Source of the DNA: Zygnema circumcarinatum
Lineage: Eukaryota; Streptophyta; Zygnematophyceae; Zygnematales; Zygnemataceae
Length of the DNA: 64,000 bases
Assembly: GCA_037447605.1 (NCBI GenBank)
Contig: CM074808.1
Location: 637,665 to 701,664 of the forward strand
Reading direction: 5' to 3'
Below the pieces are notes generated by a model that saw nothing but the letters and a program-made list of their open reading frames with translations, searched no databases and was not told where the DNA came from. This document shows positions 57,448 to 64,000 of this stretch, in pieces; within the stretch, counting starts at the first letter, position 1, and every line of letters begins with the position of its first letter. The position numbers were made by a program, and so were the translations under genes.

Positions 57448-59119
57448 CTCTCTGCGCCATTGTTACATGCTCGGTGGTGTCGCTTCCTCGCAAACACGAA
57501 CCTTTCCCCCTTTCACCCTCGCGCTCTTCCTCAAAATGCTGATTTGGATGCGATTCAGCATGCACGAAACGATGTGCAAAGAATGAAAAGCAGTTTGTTT
57601 TAGAACAGCTTAGGCATGTGCTGGTAAAGAGCTGATTACAGCTGCAACCCGGCTCGGATGAATCTGTCTGTCGCTCTTCAACCGTGACTACATCGTCGAG
57701 AGTGCCTCTTCTGTGAACGTTCTGTAACCGAACTATGAATGTCAGGGATTATTGACCGGATTGCATCCTTTCTCTATCCGAAATTCACTTCAAGATCGTT
57801 TGGGCTGTGCCGCAGGTACTTGCTACCTTTTCTCAATTGACCAGTGCGGTTTTTCAAACCCGACCGCAACAAAGATGGAAGATTTTGATGCCACTGCAAC
57901 GGACACCTACTCCTTCCAGTCATGCCATGTGACTGTTGCATCGCCTGTTGCTTCACCTCCACCTCCACCTCCTCGCCCCCCTCCACCTGTTCTTGCTCTT
58001 CCGTCCTCGCCTCCACCTGCCCCAGCCACTCTCTCCCCACCTCCCAGGCCTCCTCCTCTTAGTCAGCCTCCACCTCCCCCAGTCCCTCTCTCCTCCCCAC
58101 CTCCCAGGCTTCCTCCTCCTAGCCAGCCTCCACCCCCTCCTTCTGTCCTTAATCCACTCCTTCCTTCTCTTTCGTTGTCGCCCCCACCTCCCGCAGTCAC
58201 TGTCCCCTCCCCACCCCCCCCTCCGCTTGTCCTTACTCCACTCCTTCCCGTTCCTCCTATCACGGGCCCGTATTTGCCGCCATCAGCAGTTGGAGTCACT
58301 GCATCGCCCCCTCCCATTAAGGCACCTCCCCCGCCGGGAGTGAAGGGGGATCCCCACTTTGCTGGATGGGATGGTGTGCATTTCGACTTCACAGGGCGAC
58401 CCGGCAAAAGTTACTGTCTCCTCACGGATGACCGTGTACACATCAACATGTATCTGCAAGGCTATGTCGAGAAGATTAATGGCACGGAGGAGACTCACAC
58501 ATGGATCAAGGGCCTTGGCATCCTGGCAACTAATCACAAGCTGGCACTATACGCCCGGGACGGCCCAGAAGTAGCGAGAGGAACCGGCTACATGAAAAGA
58601 ATGGAGGCGGACGGAAAGCCGTTTGAGTTGAAAGAAGGAGAGTCGTACAGTACAGAGGATGGGGTTTTGACGATCACGTACGTGGGCCACCGCATGGATG
58701 CGGACGATGACATCGATGTTTATGATGTTACTGTTGACGGCGCTATCAAATTCGTCCTCAAAATGCGACCAGAAATACCCGTTATGCGCCTTCCGGACAA
58801 CGCGTGGGTCCACTTCTCCATGGAGGTTATGGAGGAGCAGCTTTCGGAGGCGCCCCATGGCATTTTAGGTCAGACGCTGTGGAACCTGCACAACCCGGAG
58901 CAGGCCCCTGAAGGCTACCCGGTGCAGTACAGCGGCATCCTGTGGGCGTGGCAGGTTGCGGGAATGGACGGTGAGCGGTACATCCAAGGGAAGCCGCGCG
59001 ACTACATGACGAGCGATGTGCTCTCACCAGACTGCAGGTTTTCTCGGCTGGAGGGCGCAACTAAAGGGGGTATCGGCGTGTTTTCGACTAGATGCACTCG
59101 GAAAGCCCTAATCTGCTAG
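57010..59119 (+). CDS. Secreted PAN-like / Pro-rich / root-cap-like domain protein
   Basis: Two exons, 57010-57376 and 57816-59119, in agreeing phase; 556 residues. Residues 1-26 form a signal peptide ending ...VPAYA. Residues about 27-150 carry paired cysteines (SCTMCPS, DQCCALCTNNVDCDYFSW, GTCYLF) like a PAN/apple adhesion domain. Then come about 115 residues of proline runs (SPPPPPP and related), a hydroxyproline-rich linker as in pherophorins and extensins. The C-terminal 270 residues begin KGDPHFAGWDGVHFDFTGRP and continue with VHINMYLQG and HTWIKGLGIL, matching the pattern of plant root-cap/LEA-related domains (distantly von Willebrand factor D-like). It is probably an extracellular-matrix or cell-surface adhesion protein. 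The ATG was chosen because it begins the signal peptide. Confidence 0.82.
57382..57446. repeat. (CT)n microsatellite next to the intron 1 donor
   Basis: Begins within about eight bases of the GT donor at 57377 of the PAN/root-cap-like gene; sense-strand CT. Confidence 0.9.
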
Positions 59120-60178
59120 TATGAAGGAGTAACTGCGTAGAAGTGTAGATACGGGTAAAGAGGAATTTATATGTTTTTGGCTATCTAGGCTGCTGCATGG
59201 CTGCATCGGCCAGAGGATGACACCTAGAAGCTTTCAATTGATGGCATCAACTACAGGGAAAGGGTTTCCACTGGACAACATAAGTTGTGTAGAAGGTTCG
59301 ATGCAAAAAAGGGGTATCTAAACTCGGTCTACTCGGAGGTTTTGACGCCGAACAGGAAAGCCATGCAGAGGGCAGAGTTCGGCCAAGGGGAATGGCAGGA
59401 AGTAGCATGGAAGCATCCTGCCCTGTGATGTAAACTTATTTTTTAACCTAATAATTCAGTGCACACTCTTGTTTCTATCTCTGGACATTGAAATGTCAGC
59501 AGAGGTCATACTGGAAGCCCTGCATCCATGTCTCACAATGTTGAAAGAGTTATGCTCTTTCTGATGCATGCACTTGAGCCATGGGGTCACTTGAGTGGCC
59601 GTGAAAAAAATCGTACCAAGTTAGATTCTCCCTTTGGTTGATCTTGATAATGTTTGGTATGGAATGAATGTCTTCATTGATCTGCTAGCAAGCACTTCGG
59701 AGATTATGTGGACCAAAATTTGTATAAACCGGGAGCAGAGCCAAGCATGTCAAACGAGCAGTGATGACTTGAACAAGACAGAATCCCTTGCTTGAATCAA
59801 ACCCGCCCGACCTCGGGAAAGCGCTGCTATATTTGATGGCGCCATGGATGCAATCGCGGATGTTGTACAGCACGAATGGTGGTTGCAACATTGACCCCAT
59901 ACACAAGTGCATGCAACAACAACTTGGGCGGTTGCTTTGGGTCATGATGCTGCTTGCTATCTTCCCCACAACCTTGCCAGAAACGCCACGGTGATGTGTG
60001 CGCATCGGAACAGTCCATGCCGCCGGCAATATGAGCAACCACCGGAGTCTGATGTTGGGCCATGAGTGCCTCCCCGCCATGTACTGTTTCAGGCACTGGA
60101 CTTCCGCAGGACTCATGTTTGGTATCGAGGAAGGAAGCTCCAATGAAGCACGTGCATGGACACCTTGGCTCAATGGCG

Positions 60179-60179
60179 A

Positions 60180-60227
<48 letters not shown>
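60179..60227. repeat. (GGGCAT)n hexanucleotide array
   Basis: About eight perfect copies; either reading strand yields alternating Met-Gly or related dipeptides, which explains the open frames here. Confidence 0.95.
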
Positions 60228-60313
60228 TCGGAGGGATCCTAGTAACGATCCATCCTCGTCTCCCAAGCGTTGTTTCCCATGAACAAACTTCACAACTTCA
60301 ACCTTTATTCTCT

Positions 60314-60716
60314 GGAAAATGATACTTCGGCCCCCCTTTTGGGTTATCCCGCCCCATTTTTTTTGAAATCCCGCCCTCCCATTTTGGCTATTCCGCCCTC
60401 TGTTTTGGATATTCCGCCCTTCCCCATTTTGGATATTCACCCCCCTGTTTTCTCCTTCTCACACATCAGCGCAACGTCCGCAACGCGTGGTTCGTTATCA
60501 GAAATTGAAGAGTAAGGACACATTCGCAGAGAGAGAGCAGAGCAGAGGAGAGAGCAGAGGAGAGAAAACAGAGGAGAGAGAGCAGAAGAGAGAGAGTGAG
60601 AGAGCAGAGGAGAGAGCAGAGGAGAGAGAGCAGAGGAGAGAGAGAGGGAGAGAGAGAGCAGAGGAAAGAGAGCAGAGGAGAGAGAGAGGGAGAGAGAGAG
60701 AGCAGAGGAAAGAGAG

Positions 60717-60748
<32 letters not shown>

Positions 60749-60954
60749 CAAAGGAGAGAGCAGAAGAGAGAGAGAGTAGAGAGAGAGCAGAGGGGGGAGA
60801 GAGAGAGAGAGCAAGGGGGAGAGCAGAGGAGGGTTATCTCCCGACATATCCAAAATGGGTTGGGGGGGGGGGGGGGGAATAGCCAAAATGGGAGGGCGGG
60901 ATTTCAAAAAAGGGGGGGGGGTAACCAGAAAATGGGGGCGAAGTATCATTTTCC
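60314..60954. mobile_element. Foldback-type inverted repeat element
   Basis: Two arms of about 80-110 bp are reverse complements with a few mismatches and G/C-run length changes: 60314-60435 (starting GGAAAATGATACTTCG) and 60842-60954 (ending CGAAGTATCATTTTCC). Each arm itself repeats a short CCATTTTGG(C/A)TAT unit two or three times. The ~400-bp centre is a (GA)n/AGAGCAGAG repeat. I see no clear target duplication and no coding capacity. Confidence 0.8.
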
Positions 60955-61139
60955 TTTTTCTCTGTCTAGAATGGACATGTGAGTGCAGCAACTTCGGCTT
61001 GGCGGCGCCCCACAAACCTGGAAACTGGGGAACCGACCACGTACGAAATCGCGCCATGTCAGACAATCCTCGTCGCCATTCATTCGGTTTTTCCATCCGT
61101 TTGACCGTACCGTACGGCTTCACGCATGGCTGCCGCATA

Positions 61140-61739
61140 GCCACGTCACCATCTTGTTATGCTGAGCCCAATAGGCAGCCTCCACGTGTCGCTCGTGCCA
61201 TGCGCGTCGGACAAGGTTCTAGATCCACTTTGCCGGGTGGTGACTCGTGATTGGTGGATCCGGGTTGACCTTTTTTGGCAGTTGAACGGATAAAGCGCGT
61301 CCGCGCGTGCTGTGCCGTACAGTGGACCTGAGTCAAGATAACACCAGGCTCACGACTGGCGATTGGCCGCATCCACGTGGCCGCCCGATACACCCTCTGA
61401 TTGGTCGACAGCCACTGCAGAGATTCTCCGGGACGTGTCCACAGCCGGCCACGTCATCCACTCGCAACGGGCACATGACTCGGTATGGAGCTCCGTTGCG
61501 TTTCAACGTTTAACAGAACAATGCTTAAACAGCGAGTAGCCCGTTCCGTGTGGATAGCAGCGTTTTCGAGGACGTTTGGCGCTCAGGACGCGCCACGTGG
61601 CCGGCTCCCTCCGTGCACCTGCCAAGGCCTTGGACTTCTCCCTCCGGGCCAAAGGGGACCCAGCGACCGTACAGTGGGGGTTGGACCAATCACAAGCGAC
61701 CATGTCGGACAGCGTGCACACGTGGCAGGCTTTGATTGG
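61140..61739. promoter_or_regulatory. Cluster of G-box and CCAAT-box motifs upstream of KEA
   Basis: CCACGTGG at 61373-61380 and 61593-61600; relatives CCACGTCA 61141, CCACGTGT 61182, GACGTGTCC 61432, CCACGTCA 61451 and ACACGTGGC 61718; GATTGG/CCAAT at 61249, 61361, 61399, 61686 and 61734. The two motif types lie within a few to tens of bases of each other several times. It ends about 370 bases before the antiporter start. Confidence 0.5.
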
Positions 61740-62111
61740 CGGTTGCCGACCAGGGAAGACTTGCAGGGGGGCGCCTTACAGAAGTCGTTCGCCTGTGCAT
61801 GTGCTGTCGTCCTGCAGCTGGTTGCTGGCAGGATTCCAAGAATAGGGCAAATTTCTGCCGCAGATGACAGTATCCATCGGAGGATTAGAACCGCAATCAT
61901 GCATTGATGCATTCATGCATGAATTGTGATGTTTTTCGTATTTGAAAGGAATTCTACTGCCTCGTTACGCTGTTTATTGGAACTCCAATAAGCGCATGAT
62001 ACGCTGCACACACCGTGCATTGTCATGCATGCATCTGCATTGTTGGTCCCCAGAGTTTGCTCTGTAACTAGGCCCGAACCTTCCGCTGCAGAGAAGCGTT
62101 GAGATTTCGCC

Positions 62112-64000
62112 ATGGCTGCCAACTGTCAAGCCTCATCATGTGTGTTCTCTCTCACTCCTTTCCGGCACCTCCCACTTCCTTCCTCCTCTTCCGTCGTGGC
62201 CCTAATGTCGCCGCATTCCTCTCCCTCCCCCCTCCCTCCCCCCACTTCAAGAGCACCACACAATTTCCGGTCGTCCCATGCACTTGTTGCTCCAATATGT
62301 ACATCTGCGCTCTTACAGCGCAGAAATGGAGGCAGCTTACAGCCATGGCGGAGGAAAGGAGTTGGACAGGGCCTTCTAGGGCTAGGGGCAAAGCCTTGGC
62401 TGGACAGAAGAAGGAAGAAAGCCGCGAACCCGAGGCAGAGTGAAGGAAGAGGAGCAGTGAAAGTGTCTGCATTGGGACAGGGTCCGGAGCTGGGTAATGC
62501 GCTGGAAGTAATAAACAATCTAGGGCTGGATGCATTAACTTTTTTAGTGGCGACCGTTCTTGTTATTCCTGCGTTTAAGGCTTTGAAAGCCAGTCCGGTG
62601 AGTTAAGCTCGAGAAGCCCTCATTATTTTTTTTTCAGTTTCTAGTTTTCCTACGTGAGTCAGACGATTTACAGATTGCTGCTTCTGCCCGCTAACCATTC
62701 AAAATTTTCCTTATCAAATCACTCTGACGTTTTAGTGGTACATCTATCAAGGCCGAGATGTGCAGTGGCGGTGCTAGTGGCAATGCGATTGATCACATGT
62801 GTATTGGATCCTCAGCGCTTTCAATTAACATGTTTGTATCGCCCCTCTTATTGTCGGAACTTATCAATCTGATTGGAGAATCTGATTCAGGAAGGTCGAG
62901 ACTTCAAGTCTCGTTCGTGTTTCTGTGTCTGTGATAAGTTGCAGTGCCCGGTCTAATTTCGGTTTGAGTTCGTGGAGGGAATTTCAAAACTGAAAACGGT
63001 AGTGTTTGTTGTGTTGGCTACAATCACCGTTGGACAGATTCTGGGTTTTCTCTTATCTGGAGTCGTTCTGAGCCAATTCGGGCTTATTCGGAACGTGACG
63101 GATGTCAAGGCGCTTTCGGAATTAGGCATTTTGTTTTTGGTGAGTTGTCTTTTTAAAAAATCGAACCTTTCAGTGGTTTATGAAATTAAACTCTGTCCAG
63201 ACATGCATTAAGGAAGCAAACAACCACAACGAGTCTTGTGAGAGGCTTTGAAATTCCTGGACACATGCCACTTGTAACTTCGCTTCGCTTTTTTTTGGAA
63301 ACCACGTATACAATGGTAATTGACTTTGAGGTGGAGGCGCTTTACTCTGATCCCACACTCCTCCTGTGTAAATCGAAGGAGCAGGAATTGAAACTGTTTT
63401 ACGGGGGAGAAACTCTGAAAAGCCACCTCTGAAGTACGCGAGTTACAAAATGTGATAGTTAATTCTATTGTTACTTACTCTCCACTGTATATAAAAGGAC
63501 ATGGAAACCGCTGGGGGTCACCGAAGGATCCACTGAGTACTGCTTGCGTCATGTTCATACGGCTCGATATCCACTGTGCTATTAGGGCAGCTCATTTAAC
63601 ATCAGAAGAGTGTTATAAGAGCTGGTTCATCAAGAAATAAGCTCTCAGACTACTAAACATTGGATTATACCGTTTGACAAAGTTTTAGTCACAGCAGCAG
63701 ATCCGATAGATTTTGATCAGTTTCATTCACAGAAGTTTAACAAAGCTTCCAAAACAGGGAATCTCTAGCTGAGTGCGTACGGACGAGAAGCAGCTAGACG
63801 ACAGCTTTACCTAGCTTGGCTAGAAAATGAAGCTTCACTGACAATGTTTACACAGTACATTTCCACAACATCATTATAAGTAGGAGATTAGTCCTGAATA
63901 TTCCGTCCAGCATACCCTCATCAAGGTAGATGCTTGCTGCGATTTTTCATCGCTTCCTTTTGGGAACAACAACTGGATTCACAAATTTCCAGCAGGGAAA
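62112..64000 (+). CDS. KEA: Chloroplast K+/H+ antiporter (KEA/CPA2 family), 5' part
   Basis: Two exons recognised, 62112-62597 and 63038-63139, joined in phase; the rest lies beyond the window. Exon 1 starts in CCATGGC context and gives a long Ser/Pro/Arg-rich leader (about 120 residues) of plastid-transit type, then a first helix with the family motif LGLDALTFLVATVLVIPAFKALKASP. Exon 2 continues ILGFLLSGVVLSQFGLIRNVTDVKALSELGILFL, matching KefB/KEA helices 2-3 (given here in abbreviated family order). KEA proteins exchange K+ for H+ across the chloroplast envelope or thylakoid membrane and tune the photosynthetic proton gradient. No further KEA exon is visible in 63140-64000, which would be one long intron of more than 860 bases. 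Confidence 0.85.

Larger units (their letters stand above)
59120..62111. other. Intergenic region with repeats and a motif cluster
   Basis: No gene supported. It contains a GGGCAT hexamer array, a foldback element and a G-box/CCAAT cluster, listed separately. Nothing notable is seen in 59120-60178. Confidence 0.55.

Noticed and set aside
60437-61144. 235-codon minus-strand frame over the foldback element
   Set aside because: Consists of GA-repeat dipeptides plus the inverted-repeat arm; no domain.
63238-63432. Possible third KEA exon
   Set aside because: The translated sequence has no similarity to KEA helices and no phase-compatible acceptor was seen.

Overview
The window is nuclear DNA from a green-lineage eukaryote, most likely a green alga. 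Nearly every gene is broken by GT-AG introns. The closest family matches I recognise are plant-type proteins: an At3g16190-like isochorismatase, an At3g21360-like TauD oxygenase, an NHL/LEA2 protein and a root-cap-type domain. Several N-termini look like chloroplast transit peptides. The exact species cannot be told from sequence alone. Start codons sit in a strong GCCATGG context, and the non-coding DNA is rich in (CT)n/(GA)n, CCCT and GATGT microsatellites.

Layout, left to right. 1-1428 (-): 3'-truncated FkbM-type methyltransferase. 2682-2855 (+): complex I subunit NDUFB3. 3545-5001 (+): isochorismatase-like hydrolase. 5969-11446 (+): SET-domain methyltransferase of the Rubisco LSMT/SETD class. 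12462-16864 (+): carotenoid cleavage dioxygenase with a very large pyrimidine-repeat intron. 17433-17850: ~90-bp minisatellite. 18223-22514 (+): KRR1, tail-to-tail with an NHL/LEA2 membrane protein (23006-24534, -). 27282-29366 (+): unrecognised Cys/Pro-rich secretory protein. 30045-31677: two non-autonomous DNA transposons. 31964-34204 (+): Pro/His-rich SAM-like-domain protein, tail-to-tail with an amino-acid transporter (34853-~38330, -). ~38498-39245 (-): fragmentary unrecognised gene. 40636-42291 (+): TauD-type oxygenase. 43188-55038 (-): the second-largest subunit of RNA polymerase III, about 37 exons, with a novel-looking N-terminal extension. 57010-59119 (+): secreted PAN-like/Pro-rich/root-cap-like protein. 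60314-60954: foldback element. 62112-end (+): chloroplast K+/H+ antiporter, truncated at the window edge.

There are no operons; the genes act in separate processes. Two themes recur. KRR1 and the Pol III subunit both belong to the translation machinery and both carry a telo-box (AAACCCTAA) about 150-175 bp upstream of the start codon. Several plastid or stress-type genes (carotenoid dioxygenase, LEA2 protein, K+ antiporter) have CCACGTGG G-boxes upstream. I saw no tRNA, rRNA, CRISPR or bacterial-type features.

The exon models were built by hand from reading frame, splice dinucleotides, phase agreement and family conservation; they are not supported by transcripts.
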